A DNA stretch of 64,000 nt. Origin: Streptomyces liliiviolaceus (GTDB lineage: Bacteria > Actinomycetota > Actinomycetes > Streptomycetales > Streptomycetaceae). Under the pieces are notes generated by a model that worked only from the letters and a program-made list of their open reading frames with translations, was not told the origin of the DNA and made no database searches. The stretch's first letter is position 1, and every line of letters starts with the position of its first letter. The stretch spans positions 2,232,001 through 2,296,000 of the forward strand of contig NZ_JAGPYQ010000002.1 in assembly GCF_018070025.1 (NCBI RefSeq), in the 5' to 3' direction. Shown piece after piece: positions 26,556-35,192 of this stretch. A program made the translations under genes and the position numbers.

Positions 26556-29500
26556 CTAAGCCCCGGGGCTCTCCCTTCTCGCCGTCCCCAACGCCGCTCG
26601 CAGCCCCGTCCGCTCCGTCCCCACCTTTCGGTAGACCGCCGACAGCAGCCGTACCACCGTCGTCTCCTCCGTGCGGAGCTGTTCGGCGATGGTGGCCGTG
26701 GTGAGGCCCCGCACGGCCAGTTCCGCGACCGCGGACTCCCGGGCGGTGAGCGTGTCCGTCTCGGCGCTGTGCAGGCGGCGGGGCCGCAGTCCGGCGGCCT
26801 CCAGCTCGTCGCGCGCCGTCTCGGCCAGCCCGTCGGCGCCGCACTGCACGGCCGCGTCGAGCCCCCGGTAGAGGTGCTCGGCGGCCTCCCCGGGACGGCT
26901 GCCGCGGCGCAGCTCCGCGCCGAGGGCGACCAGCGCGCACGCCAGTTCGTACGCCGCCGGGGAGCGCTCCAGCTGGTCGACGGACTCTTCGAGGAGGTTG
27001 ACGCGGGCCAGGCCGGAGGAGACGTCGGCCGCCGCGCGCAGCGCCTGGCCGACCGCCGACGGCGCTCCGTACAGCCGGGCCCGCCGCACCGCGTCGGCCG
27101 CCGTGGCGACTGCCCGCTCGGGAGCGTCGTGGCTCTCGGCGCGGGCCAGGTGCAGCTGCCACGGGCACCAGGCGGGGTTGCGCATGCCGCGCGGATCGAG
27201 GCGGCGCCCGGCCGCGGCGAGTTCGGCGGCGGCGTCCCCGGTCAGGCCCCTGGCCAGCAGCAGCTCGCCGTGCACGGTCTGGGAATCGGGGAAGACGACG
27301 GCGGCGGGGAACGGTTCCTCGAAGGCGTGGTCCTCGGCGAGCTGCGCGGCCTCGGTGAGCCGGCCGCGGGCGAGAAGGACCTCGACGAGGATGCCGACCG
27401 CGTACCAGTGGGCCGGGGTGCCGGGGCCGACCCGTTCGGCGAGCCTGAGCCCCGCGCGGACGAAGTCCTCGGCCTCGGCGAGCCGGCCGCGGCGGAAGCG
27501 TACGTACGCGAGCAGGGTGTAGCCGAAGGAGAGGTGGGCGCCGTGCCAGCCCTGCCGTTCGAAGTCGGCGATCCCGGCGGCGAACAGTTCCTCGGTGCGC
27601 CCCGGCCGGTCGGCGTACATGAAGGTGAGGGCGACGAGGACGGGCACCTCGAAGCCGCGGTCGGCCTCGGCCCAGCCGAAACCGCCGGCCAGGGCGCGCT
27701 CCGCGTGGTGGACCGCGATGTGGGCGGGTTCGCCGCGCAGGGTGGCGTCCCAGGCGCGCAGGCCGATCACATAGCGCTCGGTGAGATCGCGGCCGGTGAG
27801 CCGGTCGGCGAGCCGGGCCAGCCGGCGGGAGCGGGCCGGCGATTCGGGTTCGTCGGCCCGGAAGGCGTCCCACATGAACTGCTCCGACTGCATCCGCAGC
27901 CGTACGCGTACGTCCCCGGTCACCTTGATCTCGCGGGCGAGAGTGTCGGAAGCCTCGCCGAGCCGGTCGCTGTGGGCGAGGACCTGGGAGAGCCGGTAGA
28001 CGACGTTGTGGCGCAGCGCGGGGTCGTCGATCGGCTCTTCGAGGGCGGCCCGCAGATGGTTGACGGTGGTCGCCGGTTCGGTGAGCAGGGAGGCGCAGCC
28101 CAGTTCGTAGAGGACGGCGGCGCGTTCCGCGAGGGGCGGGGGTTCGCGCAGGGCGCGGGCCAGGTGGCGGCGCGCGGCGTCGGGTGCTCCGGCGCGCAGG
28201 GTCTCGCGGGCGGCGGCCCGCAGTTGCTGGACGACCCAGGTGTCGCCGTCGGGATGGGTCTCCATGAGGTGTCGGGCGGCGGCGGACGGACCGAGCCCCG
28301 CGTCGATGACGCACCAGGCGGCCTGTCCGTGCAGGGCGACCCGGAAGCCGCCGGGGATGGCGCGGTAGACGGCGGTGGCGATGAGCGGGTGGACGAATTC
28401 GAGAAGGCCCTCGTCCGTCCCGGAGCCGGTGAGGATACGGGCGTCGCGCAGGGCGTCCGCCGCGTCGGCGGCCTCCTCGGCGCCGAGGCCCGCCACGGCC
28501 GCGGCGAGCGTCGGGGAGATCTCGGTGCCGAGGAGGGCGCAGGCCCAGGCGAAGCGGACGGTGGAGGTGCCGAGGCGTTCGAGGCGGGCGATGAGCCCGC
28601 TGCCCTTGACCGCGGCGGCCAGGTCACGCAGCAGGTGCGCGCCCGGTTCGGTCGGGGCCAGGCCGCGGTCGCGTACCTTCGCGGTGAGTTCGACGGTCTC
28701 GAACGGGTTGCCCGCGGTGACGGCCCAGCACTCCCGGCAGAACGCGTCGTCGGCCCGCGTACCGAGGCTCTCGCGCACCAGGCGCGCCACGGCGTCGGCG
28801 CTCAGCGGTTCCAGATCGAGGGGGCGTCCGCCCGCACGGCCGGGCAGGCCCCTGAACGCCTCGGCGTGGTCCGGGAGTTCGTCGGGGCGGTAGGCGACGA
28901 CGAGGAGCAGCGGCAGTTGCTCGGCGCGGGGCGCGAACGCGGCGAGCCACCGCAGCGACTCCGGGTCGGCCCAGTGCGCGTCGTCGAGGACGAGCACCAT
29001 CGGGGCGCGGCGCACGGCGAGGTGGGTGAGGACCCAGTCGAGTCCGTCGCGCAGGCCCTGCTGGTCGGGCGGCGAGCCCTCGGTGGTCGCGCACAGTCCG
29101 AGCGCGGGTCCGACGATGGCGTACCAACTGCCCAGCGTGGTACGGAGTTCTGCCTCGGGAACGCCCGCCAGCTGGGGTTGGAGGAGTTGGCGTGCGACGT
29201 GGAAGGCGACGCGCTGTTCCTGGTCGCCGCCTCGTGCGGACAGGACCGTGCAGCCCTTGGCCTCGGCGCGCCTGCGCACTTCGGCGAGGAGGCTCGTCTT
29301 GCCGATTCCGGCGCGTCCGGCGAAGGCGAGCAGTCCGCCGCGGGGCCGGCCGGGCGGCTCGGCGCCGTCCCTGGGAGGGGTGCCGTCCCTGGTAGGGAGG
29401 GCGTCCCTGGTAGGGAGGGCGTCCCTGGTAGGGAGGGCGTCCCTGGTAGGGAGGGCGTCCCTGGTGGGGAGGGCGTTTTTGGGAGGGACGGTGTTCTTGG

Positions 29501-29750
29501 GAAGGGCGGCGTCCCGCTGTGGCGCGGCGTCTTCTCGGTGGGGCCCGGCACCAGATCGGTCGGGCCGGTGGGTCCCGGGGATGTCCGTGCGGACGCCGGT
29601 GGCGATCGCACGGAGTCCGAGAGGGTCCGCGCCGAGTCCGAAGGTGCCCGTGCGCAGCCCGGTCACCTCGCCCAACGCCTCGTCCACCGCGGCGAGTTCC
29701 ATCTCGCGTTCGAAGAGCGTTCTACTGCTCCGCATGCCCTGCCGCCCCAT
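26556..29750 (-). CDS. Large ATP-binding LuxR (LAL) family transcriptional regulator with a repeat insert
   Basis: A 1064-residue STAND-type regulator. The N-terminus (LFEREMELAAVDEAL) leads normally within about 30 residues to the Walker A motif, but here about 100 residues intervene, including five perfect ALPTRD hexapeptides. Then come FAGRAGIGKTSLL (Walker A), LVLDDAHWADPESLRWL (Walker B), a sensor region VVAYRPDELP, a long helical repeat domain (about 400-980), and a C-terminal HTH: LTARESAVAELAVRGLTTATI, RKVG. The recognition helix segment (RTEETTVVRLLSAVY) departs from the usual T.KTVE.HL consensus. The ATG at 29750 follows AGGGGG at about 7 bases; ATG 29735 is an alternative. The regulated genes are unknown. 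Confidence 0.88.
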   Translation of the reverse strand: MGRQGMRSSRTLFEREMELAAVDEALGEVTGLRTGTFGLGADPLGLRAIATGVRTDIPGTHRPDRSGAGPHREDAAPQRDAALPKNTVPPKNALPTRDALPTRDALPTRDALPTRDALPTRDGTPPRDGAEPPGRPRGGLLAFAGRAGIGKTSLLAEVRRRAEAKGCTVLSARGGDQEQRVAFHVARQLLQPQLAGVPEAELRTTLGSWYAIVGPALGLCATTEGSPPDQQGLRDGLDWVLTHLAVRRAPMVLVLDDAHWADPESLRWLAAFAPRAEQLPLLLVVAYRPDELPDHAEAFRGLPGRAGGRPLDLEPLSADAVARLVRESLGTRADDAFCRECWAVTAGNPFETVELTAKVRDRGLAPTEPGAHLLRDLAAAVKGSGLIARLERLGTSTVRFAWACALLGTEISPTLAAAVAGLGAEEAADAADALRDARILTGSGTDEGLLEFVHPLIATAVYRAIPGGFRVALHGQAAWCVIDAGLGPSAAARHLMETHPDGDTWVVQQLRAAARETLRAGAPDAARRHLARALREPPPLAERAAVLYELGCASLLTEPATTVNHLRAALEEPIDDPALRHNVVYRLSQVLAHSDRLGEASDTLAREIKVTGDVRVRLRMQSEQFMWDAFRADEPESPARSRRLARLADRLTGRDLTERYVIGLRAWDATLRGEPAHIAVHHAERALAGGFGWAEADRGFEVPVLVALTFMYADRPGRTEELFAAGIADFERQGWHGAHLSFGYTLLAYVRFRRGRLAEAEDFVRAGLRLAERVGPGTPAHWYAVGILVEVLLARGRLTEAAQLAEDHAFEEPFPAAVVFPDSQTVHGELLLARGLTGDAAAELAAAGRRLDPRGMRNPAWCPWQLHLARAESHDAPERAVATAADAVRRARLYGAPSAVGQALRAAADVSSGLARVNLLEESVDQLERSPAAYELACALVALGAELRRGSRPGEAAEHLYRGLDAAVQCGADGLAETARDELEAAGLRPRRLHSAETDTLTARESAVAELAVRGLTTATIAEQLRTEETTVVRLLSAVYRKVGTERTGLRAALGTARRESPGA
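29367..29510. repeat. 18-base in-frame tandem repeat inside the LAL regulator gene
   Basis: About eight copies of an 18-base unit, five of them nearly identical (GTCCCTGGTAGGGAGGGC, from 29385 to 29474), with degenerate copies at both ends. Each encodes ALPTRD on the minus strand. Copy number changes would keep the frame and only lengthen or shorten the linker before Walker A. Confidence 0.9.
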
Positions 29751-29860
29751 GCTGCACCCCCTGCCACGGTGGTGCGGCCGACGCGGGGAGACGGTGCGCA
29801 CCGTGGCTTACAGGCACCTCAGCGTACGCCGGGGGCGAGTGCCGCGGGCCCGTCCGGGTG

Positions 29861-30286
29861 TTACCGCCCGGAGCGTTCGGCCAGCTGTTCCAGCAGGGCC
29901 ACGGCCTCGGCGGCCCGCTCGTGCGGGACGAAGAGGTGGTCGTGGTGGAAGCCCGCGACGACGTTGCAGCTCAGGCCCTCTTCGGCGAGGGCCCGGGCGA
30001 CGGCGGCCGTGAGTCCGACGGCGTCCAGCGCCGAGTGGATGCGCAGGGTGATCCACCCGGCCACATAGTCGTAGGCCAGGCGTGCCGCGTCGGCGCCCTC
30101 CTGTTCGACGACGAGGGTCAGGCCCTCGTCCTCGACGACGGTGACGACGGGCGAGAGACCCGGGGGTGCCGTGCGGCCGGGGACCGTGGTGAAGACGTAG
30201 CGGCCGGGGTGCAGGGCGGGTTCCATACCGCTCAGCAGCCGACCGAGATCACGTTCCGCGCCCGTTCCACCGCTCGCTCCGCTCAT
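29861..30286 (-). CDS. ACT-domain protein
   Basis: A 141-residue soluble protein. It has two ACT-like halves: ALHPGRYVFTTVPG with SPVVTVVEDEGLTLVVEQEGAD, and AGWITLRIHSALDAVGLTAAVARALAEEGLSCNVVAGFHHDHLFVPHERAAEAVALL. The second half is a clear ACT beta-alpha-beta-beta-alpha-beta pattern; such small double ACT proteins are thought to sense amino acids. The ATG at 30286 has no Shine-Dalgarno sequence (the bases upstream read CCTCC on this strand), so it may be leaderless or start elsewhere. Confidence 0.75.
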   Translation of the reverse strand: MSGASGGTGAERDLGRLLSGMEPALHPGRYVFTTVPGRTAPPGLSPVVTVVEDEGLTLVVEQEGADAARLAYDYVAGWITLRIHSALDAVGLTAAVARALAEEGLSCNVVAGFHHDHLFVPHERAAEAVALLEQLAERSGR

Positions 30287-30376
30287 GCCAGGAGGTTATG
30301 CCGTTTTCCTGTGCCGTTCGTGGTGCCGGGGTCCGCCGACCGTACGCGAGGGCATGATGCAGGCCTTCGGGCCCGT

Positions 30377-31309
30377 TCAGCCCTCCGCAGTCTCCGCCGT
30401 CTCTGGCGTCTCCGGCGTCTCCGGCGTCTCCGGCGGAATCACCGCCACCGGGCTCGCCGCGTGCAGCAGTACCGCCTGGGTGACCGAGCCCATCATGCGG
30501 GCGGGTGCGAGCAGGCGCCGGCGGTGGCGGCCCACCACCACGAGGTCCGCCCCTCGGGAGGCCGCGACGAGCTGGCCCGCCGCGTCGCCGGGCAGTACGT
30601 ACAGGTCGACGCCGACCCCGGGATGCCGCTCGGCGTGCGGTGCGACGAAGCCCGCGGTCAGGGTCCTCGTCTCGGACTCGATGGCGTCCTCGTCGACGAC
30701 CGGCGACGGGACGAGGTCGCCGGACTGCACCGGCCAGGGGAACACGGCGAGCACCTGGAGGCGGGCCTCGCGCCGCGCGGCCTCGGCGAACGCGAACGCG
30801 AGGGCCTCGCTGTTCGGGCTGTCCACGTGCAGCCCGACGACCACCCGTGGCCCTGGGGTGACGAGTTCCGAGTCGTGCACCTCGCGTCCGGGCCTGGGGA
30901 CCACCACGACGGGGCACTCCGCGTCGCGCGCGGCGGCCGTGCCGTTCGAACCGAGGAGCAGGCTCGCGAAACCGCCGCGGCCCCGGGAGCCGAACACCAT
31001 CAGCTGCGCGTCGGAGCCCAGGCCGGGCAGCAGACCCGCGGGGGCGCCGTCCAGCGCGAGGTACTCCGTGACCGGCGCGTCCTCGCCCAGCCCCTTGAGC
31101 CGGTCACGGACCAGGTCGAGCACCTGATCGGTGTCCGGCTCGGGCTGGACGGCGGCCAGTGTCTCCGGCCGCAGCAGAGGCCCGTACTCCCGCACATGGA
31201 CCACGCGCAGGGGCGCCTCGCGTCTGCGGGCCGCGTCGAGGGCCCAGTCGAGGGCGCGCAGGCTGTCGTCCGATCCGTCGACCGCAGCGATGACCGGCAG
31301 GGTGTTCAT
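30377..31309 (-). CDS. Tandem UspA universal stress protein
   Basis: A 310-residue cytoplasmic protein with two Usp domains. The first (1-145) has VIAAVDGSDDSLRALDWAL and the ATP-binding GSRGRGGFASLLLGSNG; the second (150-290) has RVVVGLHVDSPNSEALAFAF and VGRHRRRLLAPARMMGSVTQAVL, where the loop is R-rich and lacks the strict G-x2-G-x9-G(S/T) form. The C-terminus is a repeated ETP tail (ETPETPETPETAETAEG), coded by a 9-base tandem repeat around 30392-30436. The ATG at 31309 has GGAGG at about 10 bases. Such proteins help survival under hypoxia or stasis in actinobacteria. Confidence 0.9.
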   Translation of the reverse strand: MNTLPVIAAVDGSDDSLRALDWALDAARRREAPLRVVHVREYGPLLRPETLAAVQPEPDTDQVLDLVRDRLKGLGEDAPVTEYLALDGAPAGLLPGLGSDAQLMVFGSRGRGGFASLLLGSNGTAAARDAECPVVVVPRPGREVHDSELVTPGPRVVVGLHVDSPNSEALAFAFAEAARREARLQVLAVFPWPVQSGDLVPSPVVDEDAIESETRTLTAGFVAPHAERHPGVGVDLYVLPGDAAGQLVAASRGADLVVVGRHRRRLLAPARMMGSVTQAVLLHAASPVAVIPPETPETPETPETAETAEG

Positions 31310-31443
31310 GGAATTCTCGCCTCCGGAACGTCTTCTTCCGCTTCCTGTGGCCAGCCTCGCTCAGGCCGGGCCCCAGGAAGGGGTCGAAGATCGCGTGTCC
31401 GGAAAAAGGGACGGGAAACTCCCCCCTCGGGCGGGACCGGATC

Positions 31444-31686
31444 TCAGGTGAGGTCGAACTCCCCCTCCCGTGCCCCCGACACGAACGCGCCCCACTCCGC
31501 GGGCGTGAAGATCAAGGACGGGCTTTCCGGGCGGCCGCTGTTGCGCATCGCGATGAAACCCTCGACAAAGGCGATCTGGACATCCCCCTGCCCGCGGCTG
31601 CTCGAATGCCAGTCGGCGCTGCTGAGGTCAAGCTCCGGCTTGTCCCAGCCCGCGAGCGGGTGCTGCTGGATGGTGCTCTCGGCCAC
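31444..31686 (-). CDS. DUF397 protein (orphan)
   Basis: An 80-residue protein matching the DUF397 pattern: a W..S..S..... stretch (ADWHSSSRGQGDVQIAFVEGFIAMRNS), then SPSLIFTPAEWGAFVSGAREGEFD. DUF397 genes in Streptomyces nearly always follow an XRE-type helix-turn-helix gene and modulate it (BldB is a distant relative). No such partner is next to this one. The GTG at 31686 follows GGGAGGAG at 7 bases. Confidence 0.85.
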   Translation of the reverse strand: MAESTIQQHPLAGWDKPELDLSSADWHSSSRGQGDVQIAFVEGFIAMRNSGRPESPSLIFTPAEWGAFVSGAREGEFDLT

Positions 31687-31767
31687 GTCCGTGCTCCTCC
31701 CGGTTCGTCGTCCGCGGCCAGCCTAGCTTTCGGCACCTGCCGCGCACAGGCCACGTAAGAAGGACAT

Positions 31768-32982
31768 TCACGAGGTGGGCGGCGCCGCTCCGACCAGCCA
31801 CATCGAGAAGAACTGGGAGCCGCCGCCGTACGCGTGCCCGAGGACCCGGCGTGCGCCGTCGACCTGGTGTTCTCCGGCCTGCCCACGCACCTGGAGTGCG
31901 GCTTCGGCGAAGCGGATCATCCCGGAGGCACCGATGGGGTTGGTGGAGAGCACCCCGCCCGACATGTTCACCGGAAGGTCGCCGTCCAGTTCCGTGACCC
32001 CGGACTCGGTGAGTTTCCAGCCCTCGCCCTCGTCGGCGAAGCCCAGATTCTCCAGCCACATGGGCTCGTACCAGGAGAACGGGACGTACATCTCGACCGC
32101 GTCGATGTCCCGGCGGGGGTCCGCGATGCCCGCCTGCCGGTACACGTCGGCCGCGCAGTCCTTGCCGGCCTGCGGGGAGACGAAGTCCTTGCCCGCGAAG
32201 AGCGTCGGTTCGCTGCGCATCGCGCCGCCGTGCATCCAGGCGGCCGGCCGCGGCGAACGGGCCGCGCCCGCCCGGTCGGTGAGGACCATCGCGCAGGCGC
32301 CGTCGGAGGACGGGCAGGTCTCCGAGTAGCGGATCGGATCCCAGAGCATCGGCGAGGCCTGGACCTTCTCCAGCGTGATGTCGTGCTCGTGCAGATGCGC
32401 GTACGGGTTCTTGAGCGCGTTGCGGCGGTCCTTGTACGCGACCAGGGAGCCGACCGTGTCGGGGGCGCCGGTGCGCCGCATGTAGGCGCGCACGTGCGGG
32501 GCGAAGAAGCCGCCCGCTCCGGCGAGCAGGGGCTGCTGGAAGGGGATCGGCAGGGACAGGCCCCACATGGCGTTCGACTCGGACTGCTTCTCGTAGGCGA
32601 GGGTCAGTACGGTGCCGTGGACACGGCCCGCGATCAGGTTCGTGGCGACGAGCGCGGTCGAGCCGCCCACGGAGCCCGCGGTGTGGACGCGCAGCATCGG
32701 TTTGCCGACCGCGCCGAGGGCGTCGGCGAGGTACAGCTCGGGCATCATGACGCCCTCGAAGAAGTCGGGCGCCTTGCCGATGACGACGGCGTCGATGTCG
32801 GCCCAGGTCAACTCGGCGTCGTCGAGGGCGCGTCGGGCGGCCTCACGGACGAGTCCCGCGATCGACACGTCCCGTCGGGCCGCCACGTGCTTGGTCTGGC
32901 CGATCCCGACGACGGCCACGGGCTCCTTGCCCGTCGCGGGGCCCGTCGCGGGGCTCGTCCCAGGGCTCGCTGCGGGGCTCAT
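31768..32982 (-). CDS. Thiolase-fold lipid-transfer protein, Ltp3-like (Rv3523 type)
   Basis: A 404-residue SCP-x-type thiolase-fold protein: VAVVGIGQTKHVAARRDVS, LRVHTAGSVGGSTALVATNL, YSETCPSSDGACAMVLTD, SGGVLSTNPIGASGMIRFAEA and a final HAYGGGSQFFSMWL. The usual nucleophilic Cys in the H-x-A-C-x-S/G block is replaced (TAGSVGGS), so it is unlikely to be an ordinary thiolase. Ltp-type relatives instead perform retro-aldol cleavage of sterol side chains together with a DUF35 protein, and just such a gene is in this operon. The ATG at 32982 overlaps the upstream stop (ATGA) and has GGAG. Gene order and sizes match mycobacterial Rv3521-Rv3522-Rv3523. Confidence 0.8.
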   Translation of the reverse strand: MSPAASPGTSPATGPATGKEPVAVVGIGQTKHVAARRDVSIAGLVREAARRALDDAELTWADIDAVVIGKAPDFFEGVMMPELYLADALGAVGKPMLRVHTAGSVGGSTALVATNLIAGRVHGTVLTLAYEKQSESNAMWGLSLPIPFQQPLLAGAGGFFAPHVRAYMRRTGAPDTVGSLVAYKDRRNALKNPYAHLHEHDITLEKVQASPMLWDPIRYSETCPSSDGACAMVLTDRAGAARSPRPAAWMHGGAMRSEPTLFAGKDFVSPQAGKDCAADVYRQAGIADPRRDIDAVEMYVPFSWYEPMWLENLGFADEGEGWKLTESGVTELDGDLPVNMSGGVLSTNPIGASGMIRFAEAALQVRGQAGEHQVDGARRVLGHAYGGGSQFFSMWLVGAAPPTS

Positions 32983-34055
32983 CGCGGGTCTCCTTCCAGT
33001 ACGGCGACCAGGTTCTGTTGCAGACAGGGCCCCGAAGTGGCGTGTGCCAGTGCCCGGTCGGAGTCACCGCGCCCGATCCGGGCGGCGGCCTCGCCGATCC
33101 GGATGAGGCCCGCGGCCATGATGGGGTGGGCGGCGAGCGCTCCCCCGGACGGATTGACGTCGACGTCGTCGCCCAGCCGCAGGGCTTTGCGCAGCACCAC
33201 TTCCTGGGAGCTGAAGGGCGCGTGCAACTCGGCCGTGTCCACGGGCCGTTCGAAGGCGCCCGCCCGTTCCGCCGCCAGCCGCGCGGAGGGCGAGTCGGTC
33301 AGGTCCCGTACACCCAGGCCGTGCGCCTCGATGCGGTGGTCGATGCCCCGTATCCAGGCGGGCCGCTCGCACAGTTCACGGGCCCGCTCCCCCGCGGCGA
33401 GGATCACGGCGGCGGCTCCGTCGCCGATGGGCGGACAGTCCCCGGTACGCAGAGGGCGTACGGCGTACTCGCCGTGCGGCACCGAACCACGCAGCTGCGC
33501 ATGGGAGTTGTCGGTCGCCGCGGCCCGGCTGCGGGTGGCGACGGCGGCGAGCGCCGGCTCGTCGGTGTCGCCCGCGTCGATGAGCGCCTGCGCCTGGAGG
33601 GCGGCCAGCGCGACGGAGTCGGGCCACAGGGGGGCCACGTAGTACGGGTCGAGCTGCCGGGTCAGCACATCGCGTACGGAGCCGGGGGACGACTTGCCGT
33701 ACGCGTACACCAGCGCGGTGTCCGCGTCGCCGGTGAGGAGCTTCGTCCAGGCCTCGTACAGGGCCCACGCGCCGTCCATCTCCACATGCGACTCGGAGAT
33801 CGGCGGCCAGGCCCCCACACCGTCCAGGGCCATGGTGAAGGAGAAGGCCCGGCCCGCGAGATAGTCCGTGGAGCCGGAGCAGGTGAAGCCGATGTCGCTG
33901 GTCCTCAGCCCGGTCTGCGCCAGCACCTGGTGCAGGACCGGCATGAGCATCTCCACCTCGGAGAGCTCGTCGCTGGTGCGCCGGTGGTCGGTCTGCGCGA
34001 AGGCGACGACGGCGATGTCCCTGAGCGGGCGGGGTGCGGACCTCGGTGCGGGCAT
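32979..34055 (-). CDS. Thiolase-fold lipid-transfer protein, Ltp4-like (Rv3522 type)
   Basis: A 358-residue thiolase-fold protein: DIAVVAFAQTDHRRTSDELSE, TSDIGFTCSGSTDYLAGRAF, SHVEMDGAWALYEAWTKLLT and NPSGGALAAHPIMAAGLIRIGEAA. As in its neighbour, the nucleophile Cys position is not Cys (MDGAWAL), pointing to an aldolase or scaffold role. In Rhodococcus and mycobacteria Ltp3 and Ltp4 are needed to cleave C24-branched sterol side chains. Its start abuts the TAG stop of the DUF35 gene, and its stop overlaps the next start by four bases, so the three products are made together, as expected for a complex. Confidence 0.8.
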   Translation of the reverse strand: MPAPRSAPRPLRDIAVVAFAQTDHRRTSDELSEVEMLMPVLHQVLAQTGLRTSDIGFTCSGSTDYLAGRAFSFTMALDGVGAWPPISESHVEMDGAWALYEAWTKLLTGDADTALVYAYGKSSPGSVRDVLTRQLDPYYVAPLWPDSVALAALQAQALIDAGDTDEPALAAVATRSRAAATDNSHAQLRGSVPHGEYAVRPLRTGDCPPIGDGAAAVILAAGERARELCERPAWIRGIDHRIEAHGLGVRDLTDSPSARLAAERAGAFERPVDTAELHAPFSSQEVVLRKALRLGDDVDVNPSGGALAAHPIMAAGLIRIGEAAARIGRGDSDRALAHATSGPCLQQNLVAVLEGDPR

Positions 34056-35000
34056 CTACAACAGCTCCTTGTACGTCTCGTAGTCCGCGTCGGGTTCGCC
34101 GGTGGGCCGGTAGTGGTCGGGGTGGCCGCCCCCGTCCGACCAGACGGGCTCGACCCGCAGCCCCATGCGCACCTGGTCGTAGGGGATGCCGCCGATCCGG
34201 CCGTGCAGGGCGAGGTCGGCGCCGTCGAGAGCGATGTGCGCGTAGACGTACGGCACTTCGATGTCGAGGTTCTTCGCCTTGATGTTGACGATGCAGTAGG
34301 TGGTCACTGTGCCGCGCGGACCTACTTCGACCCGTTCCGATGTGGCCACACCACATGTGGGGCACGCACCCCTCGGCGGGACGTACACCTTGCGGCACGA
34401 CGGGCAGCGCTCCCCGACGACCCGCCGTTCGGCGAGCGCGTGGAGGTAGGCGCTCTGGGCACGGCCCGGCGAGTACGTGTAGTCGAGCCGGGCGGGTGCG
34501 ACGATGCCGGTCACCAGATCCTCGAACCGGCCGTCGCTGCCGGCGAGTTCGGCGGTGGCCTCGTCGTGGGGCTCGAAGCAGGCGATGTCCGTGATGGCGC
34601 CGGAGCGTTCGCCGGCCCAGCGGACCCGGACACGCATACCGGTGTGCACGGAGTCGGGGCCGCCGGGGGCGTCGAGCACGTGCAGCAGCCCGGTGTCGGC
34701 CCCGTCGAGCCGCACCAGCACCCAGGCGAACGGCCGGTCCAGCGGCTGCCCCCGGCGGGGTTCGTGATTCCAGGCCCAGGTGGTGACGGTCCCGGTGGCC
34801 GCGACCTCGACGAGCTCGCTCAACTCCTCCGAGGTGACGGGGTCGTACTCGACGGGCGGCACCAGCGTGCGCCCGTCGGCGGTCCTCACCCCCAGGACGA
34901 CGCGCTCGCGCAGCCCGGTGAGAAACGCGCTCTGGACGGGCCCGAGGGACCGGGTGAAGGGAAACTCGACGACAAGGGGAGCTTTGAGAACTTCGGGCAC
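34056..35000 (-). CDS. DUF35 double OB-fold acyl-CoA-binding protein (Rv3521-like)
   Basis: A 314-residue protein with two OB folds. The N-terminal one (60-140: GTVTTWAWNHEPRRG, FAWVLVRLDGADTGLLHVL) lacks a zinc ribbon. The C-terminal one (195-300) has a rubredoxin-like ribbon with Cys199, Cys202, Cys213 and Cys216 (CPSC...CPTC), then GTVTTYCIVNIK and VYAHIALDGADLALHG. DUF35 proteins bind acyl-CoA and activate partner hydratases or Ltp aldolases (as ChsH2 does with Ltp2). The direct junction with two Ltp-like genes supports that role. The GTG at 35000 follows GAGGAG at about 6 bases. Confidence 0.85.
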   Translation of the reverse strand: MPEVLKAPLVVEFPFTRSLGPVQSAFLTGLRERVVLGVRTADGRTLVPPVEYDPVTSEELSELVEVAATGTVTTWAWNHEPRRGQPLDRPFAWVLVRLDGADTGLLHVLDAPGGPDSVHTGMRVRVRWAGERSGAITDIACFEPHDEATAELAGSDGRFEDLVTGIVAPARLDYTYSPGRAQSAYLHALAERRVVGERCPSCRKVYVPPRGACPTCGVATSERVEVGPRGTVTTYCIVNIKAKNLDIEVPYVYAHIALDGADLALHGRIGGIPYDQVRMGLRVEPVWSDGGGHPDHYRPTGEPDADYETYKELL

Positions 35001-35046
35001 GGATTCTCCTCACACGCAGAGGGGACTTTCGCCCCCGTCAGGGGCA

Positions 35047-35101
35047 GCGCCCCGTACGGGGCGCGGGGAACTGCGCGACCAGCCACGACGGACCCGCAGC
35101 G
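35047..35101 (+). repeat. Single copy of a Streptomyces-type intergenic repeat element
   Basis: The 192-base gap between the enoyl-CoA hydratase and DUF35 genes holds a short palindrome (GCCCCGTACGGGGC), then GCGCGGGGAACTGCGCGACC and GACCCGCAG. The same core occurs three times at 48560-48822 (reverse orientation) and four times at 50455-50740. Elements of this form are widespread between Streptomyces genes. The rest of the gap shows nothing recognisable. Confidence 0.8.
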
Positions 35102-35192
35102 ACGAACCGACCTCCCGCGAAGCGGCACAACGGCGAGGCGAAGCGCGGCGGGGGCGGGGGCGAGGGCGGGCCACGACACGCCACGGCGAGGC

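Noticed and set aside
30298..30357. A 19-codon frame with a perfect AGGAGG at 4 bases, between the ACT gene and the stress-protein gene
   Set aside because: It is opposite to both flanking genes, has no recognisable product, and the AGGAGG may be coincidental. It needs expression data.
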